Part shown: piece after piece, positions 16,172 to 23,558 of the stretch | Position numbering within the stretch: position 1 is the stretch's first letter | Layout of the letters: each line of letters begins with the position of its first letter | NCBI GenBank assembly: GCA_034667545.1 | Contig: JAXDJR010000038.1 | Coordinates: 1-23,680 of the forward strand | Length of the DNA: 23,680 nt | Direction of reading: 5' to 3' | Source of the DNA: DATAPE01 sp034667545 | Lineage (GTDB): Bacteria; Actinomycetota; CADDZG01; WHSQ01 | Made by a program: the position numbers and the translations under genes | The notes under the pieces: model-generated | What the model was told of the DNA's origin: nothing | Database searches by the model: none | What the model saw: the letters and a program-made list of their open reading frames with translations, nothing else

Positions 16172-16963
16172 ATGGATGAGAACAGTTGGGGGCAAAAGCT
16201 ACTCGCTGAGGTCTTTGGTACCGGGTTCCTGATCTTCATCGGGGTGGGCTCGGTTCCGGCCACGTTGATGCTGGCGAAGTCGGGAAATCACGCCTTCACG
16301 ATGGCCGACCTCGGGGTCATCTCGTTCGCGTTCGCAATGGTCGTTATCGCGATGGTCTACACGCTCGGTCATATCTCGGGCTGTCATATCAACCCTGCAG
16401 TAACGGTGGCGCTCGCCGCGACCGGGAAGTTTCCATGGAACCGCGTGCCTGCTTACGTCATCGCGCAGGTGATCGGCGCCACGATCGGCGCCTTCGCCAT
16501 CGCAGGCGTGCTCGGGAAAGAGGCTACAGATCTCGGGCTGGGAGTGGCTACATTCAACACAGATACGGTGAGCTACGCCAGGGCGATCTTCGCCGAAGGC
16601 ATGGGCACTTTTCTTCTGGTGTTTGTGGTATTCGGGGTCATCGATCGCCGAGCCCCCGCTGGATGGGCCGGACTTGCCATCGGTTTCGTGGTCTTCGCCG
16701 CGATCATCGTGGTGGCGCCCGCGACCGCCGCGTCGATCAACCCAGCTAGGACCTTCGGACCGATGGTGGCGTTGCAGATCTTTGGCGGCAGCGTTCTGTG
16801 GTCGCAGCTCCCTGCCTACCTGATCGGCGAGTTCGTCGGCGGGACCTTGGCCGCACTGGCCTATGTCGCGATATCTCGTGAGCCTTCAGGGGTGGAAGAG
16901 ATCCCGGAATACCCACTCAAGGAAGCGCTGACAGACGACTCCGTCGCACGCCAAACCACTTAG
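16172..16963 (+). CDS. MIP-family channel (glycerol/DHA facilitator candidate)
   Basis: This 263-residue protein has six membrane helices and both half-helix NPA motifs, GHISGCHINPAVT and AASINPARTFGP, as in aquaporins and glycerol facilitators. Aligning by eye to E. coli AqpZ gives a selectivity filter of Phe, Ile, Ala and Arg. The water-specific His is replaced by Ile, so a wider solute pore is likely. As first gene of the DHA kinase operon it probably lets DHA or glycerol in. ATG 16172 has GCGGAG 8 nt upstream, and the next gene starts 13 bp after its stop. The symbol glpF would overstate substrate certainty, so none is given. Confidence 0.88.
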   Translation: MDENSWGQKLLAEVFGTGFLIFIGVGSVPATLMLAKSGNHAFTMADLGVISFAFAMVVIAMVYTLGHISGCHINPAVTVALAATGKFPWNRVPAYVIAQVIGATIGAFAIAGVLGKEATDLGLGVATFNTDTVSYARAIFAEGMGTFLLVFVVFGVIDRRAPAGWAGLAIGFVVFAAIIVVAPATAASINPARTFGPMVALQIFGGSVLWSQLPAYLIGEFVGGTLAALAYVAISREPSGVEEIPEYPLKEALTDDSVARQTT

Positions 16964-16976
16964 TTAGGAGGGTTCA

Positions 16977-17975
16977 GTGAAGAAACTGATCAACGAGCCA
17001 GACCGAGTAGTAAAGGACGCGCTCGAGGGAGTTGCAGCGGCCCACCCGGAGCTTCGGGTGGACGTGGAGAACCAGGTCGTGTACCGCGCCGATTCACCGG
17101 TGTCGGGCAAGGTGGCGCTGGTTTCGGGCGGGGGAGCGGGGCACGAGCCTCTGCACGCTGGTTTCGTGGGCCCAGGCATGCTCGATGCAGCCTGTCCGGG
17201 CGAGGTTTTCACCTCGCCGGTGCCCGACCAGATGCTTGCCGCTACGAAGGCGGTCGAAGGTGGCGCCGGGGTGGTTCACATCGTTAAGAACTACACCGGT
17301 GACGTCATGAATTTCCAACTTGCGGCGGAGATGGCGGCGGACGATGGCGCGAAGGTCGAGTCGGTCCTCGTGAATGATGACGTCGCAGTCGAGGACAGCC
17401 TCTACACCGCGGGTCGAAGGGGAACCGGTGCCACTCTCTGTATCGAGAAGATCGCGGGAGCACTCGCCGAGCGGGGGGGAGACCTCGGCTCGGTGGCGTC
17501 GGTGGCGCGAAAGGTCAACGAGCGGTCGCGCAGCTTCGGCATTGCGCTGACGGCGTGCACCACGCCTTCTGCAGGCACTCCCACGTTCGATCTGCCTGAT
17601 GACGAGATCGAACTTGGCATCGGCATCCATGGAGAGCCGGGTCGCAAGAGAGTGAAGATCACGTCGGCGGCCGAGCTGACCAAGATCGCAGCACAGGCGA
17701 TCTTTGACGACTATCCCTTCGACAAGGGAGACAAGGCCCTAGTGATGGTCAATGGCATGGGAGGCACGCCCCTGATTGAGCTGTATGTGGTCTTCAACGA
17801 AGTCGCCAAGATCCTTGCTGAGCGCGGCGCAGAGGTTGAGCGTGCGCTCGTTGGCGACTACGTAACGAGCCTCGACATGGCGGGTTGTTCGATCACGCTG
17901 TGCAAGCTGGATCAGGAACTGACCGAACTGTGGGACGCGCCGGTGAAGACCCCGGCGCTACGATGGGGCTCATAG
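16977..17975 (+). CDS. dhaK: Dihydroxyacetone kinase, substrate-binding subunit DhaK
   Basis: This 332-residue protein matches the DhaK/Dak1 family over its full length. GGGAGHEPLHAGFVG carries His56, KNYTGDVMNF carries Asp109, and GIGIHGEPG carries His218, which binds DHA covalently as a hemiaminal; the first two are catalytic in the E. coli enzyme. VLVNDDVAVED and ALVMVNGMGGTPL are further family blocks. It holds DHA while DhaL-ADP passes phosphate to it, giving DHA phosphate for glycolysis. The GTG start at 16977 follows AGGAGG by 4 nt. The dhaL gene begins 23 bp after its stop or, with an alternative start, overlaps it. Confidence 0.95.
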   Translation: MKKLINEPDRVVKDALEGVAAAHPELRVDVENQVVYRADSPVSGKVALVSGGGAGHEPLHAGFVGPGMLDAACPGEVFTSPVPDQMLAATKAVEGGAGVVHIVKNYTGDVMNFQLAAEMAADDGAKVESVLVNDDVAVEDSLYTAGRRGTGATLCIEKIAGALAERGGDLGSVASVARKVNERSRSFGIALTACTTPSAGTPTFDLPDDEIELGIGIHGEPGRKRVKITSAAELTKIAAQAIFDDYPFDKGDKALVMVNGMGGTPLIELYVVFNEVAKILAERGAEVERALVGDYVTSLDMAGCSITLCKLDQELTELWDAPVKTPALRWGS

Positions 17976-17998
17976 CAGCAGCACGGAAAGGCGCGATT

Positions 17999-18628
17999 GT
18001 GGACGCAGCATTCGTCCGGGAATGGATTGCCAAAGTTTCTCAGAGCATGCAGGAGCAGCGGGAGTATCTGACCCAGCTCGATGCTGCTATCGGCGACGCG
18101 GACCATGGCGTGAACATGAACCGAGGCTTCTCCGCGGTGATGGAGAAGCTCGGGGGAGTCGAATCCGAGGATCCAGGCGAGATCCTGACTGTGGTCGGCA
18201 GCACCCTGATCTCTAAGGTCGGTGGTGCTGCCGGTCCCCTGTACGGAAGTGCGTTCAGGCAAGCCGGGAAGGCGCTTGGAGATGGTTCGGAGTTGGATCC
18301 CTCCCGTCTACTGGTTGCGCTTCGCGCCGGACTCGAGGCGATGCAGAAACTGGGCGCAGCGCAGGTCGGTGACAAGACCATCGTCGACGCCTTTGTTCCC
18401 GCGCTCGACGCGTGGCAGAAGGAGTTGGACGCAGGCGGATCGCCCGGATCGATAACCACTCGGGCGCGGGAAGCGGCGGAAGAAGGCATGCGCTCAACCG
18501 TTCCTCTGCAAGCTCGCAAGGGCAGAGCGTCCTATCTGGGGCCCCGCAGTGTGGGTCACCAGGACCCGGGCGCGACCTCAACGGCTCTCATCTTTGCCGC
18601 ATTGGAGCGCGTAGCGGGATCGAGCTGA
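17999..18628 (+). CDS. dhaL: Dihydroxyacetone kinase, ADP-binding subunit DhaL
   Basis: This 209-residue protein matches DhaL, which has 210 residues in E. coli. LDAAIGDADHGVNMNRGF (27-44) has the three Asp residues that hold Mg-ADP (28, 33, 35). GGAAGPLYGSAF, GDKTIVDAF and GHQDPGATS are further nucleotide-site blocks. In PTS-linked enzymes ADP stays bound and is recharged by DhaM. The GTG at 17999 has GGAAAGG 7 nt upstream and gives the family's usual length. ATG 17963, which overlaps the dhaK stop, would add 12 residues and lacks a good site. The ptsI gene follows after 3 bp. Confidence 0.94.
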   Translation: MDAAFVREWIAKVSQSMQEQREYLTQLDAAIGDADHGVNMNRGFSAVMEKLGGVESEDPGEILTVVGSTLISKVGGAAGPLYGSAFRQAGKALGDGSELDPSRLLVALRAGLEAMQKLGAAQVGDKTIVDAFVPALDAWQKELDAGGSPGSITTRAREAAEEGMRSTVPLQARKGRASYLGPRSVGHQDPGATSTALIFAALERVAGSS

Positions 18629-18631
18629 GAA

Positions 18632-20329
18632 GTGGAGCCCGAGGTGGTCGTCGGGATCCCGGCGTCCCCGGGACTCGCTACCGGTGTGGCCCGGATCATC
18701 GGACGCGTCCCGGTCCCGAACCAAAGAGGGCGCGATATCGACCCTGCCGGCACCGTGGAGCGCGCGCTCGATGCGGTTTCGACCGAGCTGACACAGCTAG
18801 CCGACCGCCTCCGATCCGAAGGTCATAACGACGAGGCCGAGATCGTGGCGGTAGGGGCTCTCATAGCGAACGATCCCGTCCTTCGATCCCAGGCCCGTGA
18901 TGCGGCGGCGGGTGGTGGTGATGCTGCCGGTGCGCTGCTGTCCGTAAGCGAAGCACACGCGTCGGTAATCGAGTCTCTGGGAGACGCGACACTCAAGGAG
19001 CGAGCTATCGACATCCGCCAAGTGGGACGCAAGGCGGCGACGTTCGCAACCGGTTCTCATCTGGCAACGCCGGCCACCAACGGCGAACGCCTTGTTCTGG
19101 TCGCGGAAGAGCTCGGGCCCGCCGACATCATCGGTTTGCAGAGCAATTCGGTAGCGGCTGGAGTTGCTTCGAGGGGAGGGGCGAGCTCGCATGCCGCGAT
19201 CGTGGCACGATCTCTAGGCATCCCCTTGGTGCTCGGGGTTGATCGTTCCATCCTTGAAGTAGAGGACGGGACCACCCTGATCGTTGACGGCGATGCAGCC
19301 AAAGTCACGATCCATCCGAGCGATCAAGAGATCCGTCACGTGATGACGGCGATGGATGTGGCCGCCAAGAGGGTGGAGCTTCTAGCGCAGGAGCGATCTC
19401 TGCCCTCGGCGACCGTCGATGAGCTTCAGATCGCGCTTCTGTGCAATGTTGCGACTCCTGAGGAAGCACGTGGCGGATTTCAGTCCGGGGCGCAAGGCGT
19501 CGGGTTGCTGAGGACCGAGCTTCCGTTCCTGGAGAGCGTCCAGTGGCCCACTGAACACGACCATAGAAGGGTGTTGGATCCGATCTTCGAGCAGCTAGTG
19601 GGACAGCTCGTCACCGTGCGCGTCTTGGACTTTGGTGGCGACAAGCTTCCGCCTTTCCTGTCGGACCTGGCGGGAGACTTACGTGACCTGCCTCGGCGAG
19701 GTCTCCCCGCTCTCCTCGACACGCCGGACGCCCTCAGCGCGCAACTACGCGCGATCCTGAAAGCGGGAGCCCGGTCTCGGCTTCGCATCATGCTGCCGAT
19801 GGTGACATCGCTGCGCGAGCTCGCACATGCGCGCTTGCTCTTCCAGGAGGCCGTTAACAATGTGGGTGTCGAGGCTCCGGCGCTGGGCATCATGATCGAG
19901 GTGCCGTCTGCGGCCCTTCTTGCCGACGCGTTCGCACAGGAGGTCGATTTCTTCTCGATAGGGAGCAATGACTTGACCCAGCACGTGCTCGGGCTGAACC
20001 GTCGCGACGCGGGTTCCCAACCGGCTCTGGCAGCGCACCCCTCGATCCTGACGCTGATCGCACGTGTGGTGCGCGCCGGCCACGCCGCCGATATTTCCGT
20101 GGGTGTCTGCGGTGAGGCTGCGGGGGACCCACTCGTGTTGCCCCTCATAATCGGGTCGGGTATCGGATCCATCAGCGTTGGAGTCGCGCGGCTCGATGAA
20201 GTCAGGGCGCGCGTCCGCCGGCTTTCGGCGGAGGTCTGTCGGGATCTCTTCAGGCAAGCCGTTCACGCCAAGTCTGTAGACGATGTATGGGACCTGGTGC
20301 GCGCCGAAGCTTTGCCTTCTATCCTCTGA
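18632..20329 (+). CDS. ptsI: PTS Enzyme I (PEP-protein phosphotransferase)
   Basis: This 565-residue protein is full-length for Enzyme I. The N-terminal phosphohistidine segment is ASRGGASSHAAIVARSLGIP with His187. The PEP-binding C-terminal barrel shows GVGLLRTELPFLE, VRVLDFGGDK, LRIMLPMVTS, LGIMIEVPSA, FFSIGSNDLTQH and the catalytic Cys in VGVCGEAAGDP. It takes phosphate from phosphoenolpyruvate and passes it to HPr. Being third in the MIP-dhaK-dhaL transcript, it looks dedicated to DHA phosphorylation. The GTG at 18632 has a weak Shine-Dalgarno site, so it probably depends on coupling from dhaL. Confidence 0.94.
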   Translation: MEPEVVVGIPASPGLATGVARIIGRVPVPNQRGRDIDPAGTVERALDAVSTELTQLADRLRSEGHNDEAEIVAVGALIANDPVLRSQARDAAAGGGDAAGALLSVSEAHASVIESLGDATLKERAIDIRQVGRKAATFATGSHLATPATNGERLVLVAEELGPADIIGLQSNSVAAGVASRGGASSHAAIVARSLGIPLVLGVDRSILEVEDGTTLIVDGDAAKVTIHPSDQEIRHVMTAMDVAAKRVELLAQERSLPSATVDELQIALLCNVATPEEARGGFQSGAQGVGLLRTELPFLESVQWPTEHDHRRVLDPIFEQLVGQLVTVRVLDFGGDKLPPFLSDLAGDLRDLPRRGLPALLDTPDALSAQLRAILKAGARSRLRIMLPMVTSLRELAHARLLFQEAVNNVGVEAPALGIMIEVPSAALLADAFAQEVDFFSIGSNDLTQHVLGLNRRDAGSQPALAAHPSILTLIARVVRAGHAADISVGVCGEAAGDPLVLPLIIGSGIGSISVGVARLDEVRARVRRLSAEVCRDLFRQAVHAKSVDDVWDLVRAEALPSIL

Positions 20330-20351
20330 CTCGGCGCTTACTGCTAAATGC

Positions 20352-20615
20352 TCAGGCGGCCGTAGCAGCGAGCATCTCGGCAAGCGCATTGACGGCGCCT
20401 TCGGCATCGGAACCGTCCGCTTTCACTATGACCTCGGTCCCCGCAGTGGCCCCCAGCGACATCACCATCAGAACGCTGCGAGCGTCGACCTCCTTGTCTC
20501 CGGAGGAGATCGACACGCTCGATTCGAAGCGGGCTGCTGCTTGCGAGAAGGCTCCGGCGGGCCGGGCGTGCAGATCCACCGGAAGGATCAGGCTTCGTTC
20601 ACAGCTTTGAGACAT
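20352..20615 (-). CDS. ptsH: HPr phosphocarrier protein
   Basis: This 87-residue protein has the HPr pattern: LPVDLHARPAGAFSQAAARF with phosphorylated His16, then VDARSVLMVMSLGATAG with the conserved Ser region, then GTEVIVKADGSDAEGAVNAL. It carries phosphate from Enzyme I to DhaM. GGGAGG lies about 6 nt before the ATG at 20615. The gene begins inside dhaM, overlapping it by 17 nt in another frame, so translation is probably coupled. A longer in-frame start at 20723 is rejected because it lies deep inside dhaM. It converges on ptsI with 22 bp between the stops. Confidence 0.94.
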   Translation of the reverse strand: MSQSCERSLILPVDLHARPAGAFSQAAARFESSVSISSGDKEVDARSVLMVMSLGATAGTEVIVKADGSDAEGAVNALAEMLAATAA

Positions 20616-20982
20616 CGCGAGCCTCCCTTGCAGCTTTAACCACGGTCTCGAGCGAGGCCCCCGACGCGGCGGTGACCGAGGCCGCAACTGCTCCCTCAAC
20701 GAAGGGGGCGTCGACCAGCACAACGCGGTCGCTATCGAACCCGTCGAGAACAGTCCTCACGGTAAGCACTGCGCTGCCCAGGTCCGGAATCACCACCACA
20801 CCGTCGCTCCCGACCACTTCTTCGAGGGCCTTCTGAACGAGGTCGGCACTGGTTCCGAGACGCCCATCCTCGGTCCCGCCGACCGCCCGCACGACAAGGT
20901 CGGGGGACGCGACTTGGGCCAGCAGCTCACCGAGCCCGTCCGCCAGTCTGGCGCTGTGTGACACTACTAATATCGCGACCAC
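20599..20982 (-). CDS. dhaM: DHA kinase phosphotransfer subunit DhaM (EIIA-Man-like)
   Basis: This 127-residue protein starts VAILVVSHSARLADGLGELLAQ, with His9 in the same place as in E. coli DhaM. GGTEDGRLGTSADLV, GVVVIPDLGSAVLTVRTVL and VLVDAPFVEGAVAASV follow the mannose-type EIIA fold. It passes phosphate from HPr to ADP on DhaL. E. coli DhaM is a fusion with HPr and part of Enzyme I; here the three are separate proteins. The GTG at 20982 lacks a clear Shine-Dalgarno site. It diverges from the IclR-family gene across about 59 bp that contain the shared operator. Confidence 0.94.
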   Translation of the reverse strand: MVAILVVSHSARLADGLGELLAQVASPDLVVRAVGGTEDGRLGTSADLVQKALEEVVGSDGVVVIPDLGSAVLTVRTVLDGFDSDRVVLVDAPFVEGAVAASVTAASGASLETVVKAAREARDVSKL

Positions 20983-21002
20983 GGTTGACAGCCAGCCTAC
21001 AA

Positions 21003-21029
21003 TGTCGAATGGCGTTCGACAATAGTGAA
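21003..21029. promoter_or_regulatory. Operator cluster between dhaM and the IclR-family gene
   Basis: TGTCGAA (21003-21009) and TTCGACA (21015-21021) are perfect inverted arms around a 5-bp spacer. Overlapping this, GTTCGACAATAGTGAA (21014-21029) matches the operator of the MIP-dhaK operon at 13 of 16 bases. A TACAAT -10-like box at 20998-21003 abuts the repeat and would drive the IclR gene, though no good -35 is seen. On the minus strand, TTGTCG and TAGGCT with 17 bp between them could drive dhaM. Confidence 0.6.
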
Positions 21030-21041
21030 AGCCGTATTTGA

Positions 21042-21812
21042 ATGATCCAATCTGTCACGCGGGCGGCCCAGATCTTGAGAGCCCTGGAGAGACAGGGCCC
21101 GAGGCTCGGGGTGACCGAGCTGTCAGAGCGGTTGGGGCTGGCGAAGGGCACCGTGCACGGGCTGCTTCGGACCCTGGAATTCAATCAATTCGTTGAGCAG
21201 GACGCCGAGACCGGCAAGTACCACTTGGGTCCTGCGCTGCTCGAGCTGGGCAACGCCTTCCTCGACAACCACGACCTGCGGGCTCGATCGCTGCTGTGGG
21301 CGGAGTCGCTTGCCTCCCGAGCGCAGGAGGCCGTACGCGTTGGGGTTCTCAACGGCGACAACGTGTTGATCATCCATCACGTCTTTCGGCCCGATAATTC
21401 GGTGCAGATCTTGGAGGTTGGCGCAGCGATCCCGTGGCACGCGTGCGCTCTGGGCAAGGCGATAGTTGCTTACCTGCCGGACGAACCACGGGCCGAACTT
21501 CTCAAAGCACCGCTGCCTCAGTTGACCGGGCGAACGATAATTTTCCCCCACGAGATCAGCACTGGGCTCGAAAACGTCCGGCACAAGGGATTCGCGATAG
21601 ATGATCAAGAGGCGATCGTTGGGGAGGCCGGTCTGGCAGCGCCCATCCTCGCGGACGGTGGCCGGCCCGTTGGCGCGATAGGCCTGACGGGTCCGGTGGA
21701 AGACATCCTTCCCGACGGGCCGCATCCCACCAAGGTGGCGAGTCTTCGCGACGCTGCCCGGAATCTCTCGCGCGACATGGGTGGGGGCCGGATGAGCGCG
21801 CTGCGTGATTGA
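21042..21812 (+). CDS. IclR-family transcriptional regulator
   Basis: This 256-residue protein has an N-terminal winged helix (residues about 3-60: SVTRAAQILRAL, GVTELSERLGLAKGTVHGLLRTL, GKYHLGPALLELG) and a C-terminal IclR effector domain (VRVGVLNGDNVLIIHHV, IPWHACALGKAIVAYL, GFAIDDQEAIVGEAGLAAPIL, PVGAIGLTGP). Its place next to dhaM and the repeats shared with the MIP-dhaK promoter suggest that it represses the DHA genes and responds to DHA, glycerol or a related metabolite, by inference. ATG 21042 has no clear Shine-Dalgarno site. In-frame GTG/ATG starts upstream are absent near the repeats. Confidence 0.92.
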   Translation: MIQSVTRAAQILRALERQGPRLGVTELSERLGLAKGTVHGLLRTLEFNQFVEQDAETGKYHLGPALLELGNAFLDNHDLRARSLLWAESLASRAQEAVRVGVLNGDNVLIIHHVFRPDNSVQILEVGAAIPWHACALGKAIVAYLPDEPRAELLKAPLPQLTGRTIIFPHEISTGLENVRHKGFAIDDQEAIVGEAGLAAPILADGGRPVGAIGLTGPVEDILPDGPHPTKVASLRDAARNLSRDMGGGRMSALRD

Positions 21813-21871
21813 GCAGTCCCCCTCGGAGCGCCTTTAGTACTGCCTACCCGCGTTGAGTCCCGGAGGCGTCC

Positions 21872-21877
21872 GATAAT
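21872..21877 (+). promoter_or_regulatory. Possible -10 box for a near-leaderless CDF transcript
   Basis: GATAAT ends 9 nt before the ATG at 21887, so transcription would start about 2-3 nt before it. No Shine-Dalgarno site and no well-spaced -35 box are visible. The rest of the 74-bp gap after the IclR gene shows nothing recognisable. Confidence 0.35.
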
Positions 21878-21886
21878 GAAGTCGTT

Positions 21887-22837
21887 ATGAACCTTGATCG
21901 CATCGAACAAGGACCTGACCCCTCGCTCGAGCGGCTGATCTGGCTGTCGATAGCAGCGGCAGTAGTGACCATTGCACTCAAGTTCGTTGCGTGGGCATTC
22001 ACCGGCTCGGCCGGATTGCTTTCCGATGCACTCGAGTCTGTGGTGAACCTTTTCGCCGCTTTCTTCGCGTTGGTCGTTGTGCACTGGGCGGCCCGGCCTG
22101 CGGACGAGGAACACGCCTACGGTCACGAGAAGGCCGACTACCTAGCTGCTGCGGTGGAGAGTCTCCTCATCCTGGGTGCTGCTGCTGCGATCGGCTATCT
22201 GGCCGTGCAGCGCTTGTTGCATCCAGTCGCCCTGAGTCATATCGGCACTGGAGTAGCCGTGTCGGCTGTTGCGTCGATCATCAATCTGATCGTTGCGCGC
22301 ATCTTGATCGGGCAAGCCAAGCGGCAGCGCTCGCTCGTGCTCGAGGCCGACGGCCGCCATCTGATGACCGATGTTTGGACCTCGGTTGGGGTCATTGTCG
22401 GGGTATTCGCGGTGCGCATAACCGGATGGAGGCAGCTGGACGCCATCGTGGCGCTCGCGGTTGCTGCCAACATCGTGGTGACTGGGATTGTCCTCATGCG
22501 GCGGTTCACCGGCGGTCTGATGGATCGAACCCTTCCCGCAAACGAGCAGAAGGTTGTCGAGGAGATCCTCGACCGTTTCAGGCAGGACGACATCAGATTC
22601 CACGCTCTACGGACGAGGAGAGCGGGGCGCCGAGCGTTCATCTCCGTTCACATCCTTGTCCCGGGTGAATGGTCGGTCCAGCGCGCACATGATGTCGCGG
22701 AGCGGGTCGACGCCGGGCTTCGCGAGGGGCTCCAGCACGCAACTGTCTTCACCCACTTGGAGCCGCTGGAGGATCCGAAGTCCTTCCTCGATGCGGCGCT
22801 GGATCGTCAGGAATTCCCCCCAGCTGCTGAAGGGTGA
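21887..22837 (+). CDS. CDF-family cation transporter, full length
   Basis: This 316-residue protein has six membrane helices (about residues 17-205) and a cytoplasmic C-terminal domain (about 210-300, with RAFISVHILVPGEWSVQRAHDVAERV). Helix 2 has LLSDALESVVNLFAAF with Asp47, the loop has HAYGHEKADYL, and helix 5 has ADGRHLMTDVWTSVGV with a His-x3-Asp pair. This is the COG0053-type CDF layout. It would export a divalent cation by proton exchange; iron, zinc or manganese cannot be told apart here. Unlike the short CDF protein in the copper operon it keeps its C-terminal domain. It appears to be a separate unit from the DHA genes. Confidence 0.9.
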   Translation: MNLDRIEQGPDPSLERLIWLSIAAAVVTIALKFVAWAFTGSAGLLSDALESVVNLFAAFFALVVVHWAARPADEEHAYGHEKADYLAAAVESLLILGAAAAIGYLAVQRLLHPVALSHIGTGVAVSAVASIINLIVARILIGQAKRQRSLVLEADGRHLMTDVWTSVGVIVGVFAVRITGWRQLDAIVALAVAANIVVTGIVLMRRFTGGLMDRTLPANEQKVVEEILDRFRQDDIRFHALRTRRAGRRAFISVHILVPGEWSVQRAHDVAERVDAGLREGLQHATVFTHLEPLEDPKSFLDAALDRQEFPPAAEG

Positions 22838-22942
22838 AGCCGTACGGGTGGCATTTGCGTACCGCTCTATGGAGAAGAGCGACTGTCCACCCCAGCTGTT
22901 TCATACGCTTGTAGGAGCCCTATGCGAGGGAAGGAGGAACGG

Positions 22943-23372
22943 ATGCCACACGCAGAGAATGAAACGGTGGTGGAGAGACCGCCCGGAGAGGTGTTCGCCT
23001 TTCTTGCCGATCCCCAGAACGATCCGCAGTGGCGTAGCGGCGTTCTAGATATCCAGCGAGTCTCTGGAAGGGGGCGGAGAGCGTTACCTGCAAGGAGTGA
23101 AAGGCCCGGGCGGTCGCCGCATCGATGCCGACATCGAAATCACCGAGTTCCGACCAGACGAGCTGATCGGCTTCAGGGCGATCAGCGGCCCGGTCCGCCC
23201 TACTGGACGTTACGAACTGACACCGGCAGCGAACGGCACCCGCGTCCGATTCAGCTTGAGTACCGAGCTGAGGGGGGCGAAGCGCTTGATGCAGCCCATG
23301 GTGCAGAAGACCATGCAGAACGAAGTGGCTCAGCTAGAGAACCTCAAGCGCGCCCTCGAGAAGGAGCCATAG
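22943..23372 (+). pseudogene. SRPBCC-family (polyketide cyclase/START-like) gene broken by a frameshift
   Basis: From ATG 22943, with AAGGAGG 5 nt upstream, the frame reads ETVVERPPGEVFAFLADP and continues to about residue 42, a typical SRPBCC N-terminus. The remainder of the same fold lies in the next frame: GERYLQGVKGPGGRRIDADI, then ITEFRPDELIGF and RYELTPAANGTRVRFSLS, ending at the TAG at 23372. The switch falls in or next to the run GGGGG at 23070-23074. The total span is 143 codons plus one base, as expected for one inserted base. It could be a real lesion or a homopolymer error. Members of this family bind hydrophobic ligands; the role here is unknown. Confidence 0.83.
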
Positions 23373-23421
23373 CCTCGACGTCGCTCCACAGACTCGTTCT
23401 AAGCAATTCTACGTAAGACCG

Positions 23422-23449
23422 TAAGGACAATCGGCGCACCGACCGATAA
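23422..23449 (+). promoter_or_regulatory. Sigma-28/WhiG-like promoter candidate
   Basis: ACCGATAA (23442-23449) matches the FliA/WhiG -10 consensus GCCGATAA at 7 of 8 bases. TAAG (23422-23425) stands 16 bp upstream in place of TAAA with 15 bp. Transcription would start near 23456, just before the hairpin and riboswitch. The motif is short and could occur by chance. Confidence 0.42.
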
Positions 23450-23458
23450 GAGCTCTAA

Positions 23459-23545
23459 GGAGTCAACAGACTCCACGAAAAGGCAAACCCGTCGCGAGGC
23501 GGGGACGCAAAGCAAGGGGTCTCAACATGAGGCAGCCCCGCTACC
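23459..23545 (+). promoter_or_regulatory. c-di-GMP-I (GEMM) riboswitch with a 5' hairpin
   Basis: A small hairpin, GGAGTC-AACA-GACTCC, covers 23459-23474. The GEMM core follows: an A-rich AAAAGGCAAACC, a stem CCCGTC/GGCGGG closed by a GCGA tetraloop, the conserved GGGGACGCAAAGC, and a second stem GGGGTCT with AGGCAGCCCC, ending in GCTACCGAAGG. Order and conserved bases match c-di-GMP-I aptamers, where c-di-GMP sits at the junction and the GNRA loop docks into the second stem. The Shine-Dalgarno site AAGGAG (23547-23552) follows directly, so control of translation initiation is likely. No intrinsic terminator is seen. Confidence 0.93.
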
Positions 23546-23558
23546 GAAGGAGAAAGAA

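Noticed and set aside
20985..20990. TTGACA as a -35 box for the IclR gene
   Set aside because: It is only 7 bp from the TACAAT -10-like box, and no -10 box stands at 16-18 bp, so it is probably a chance match.
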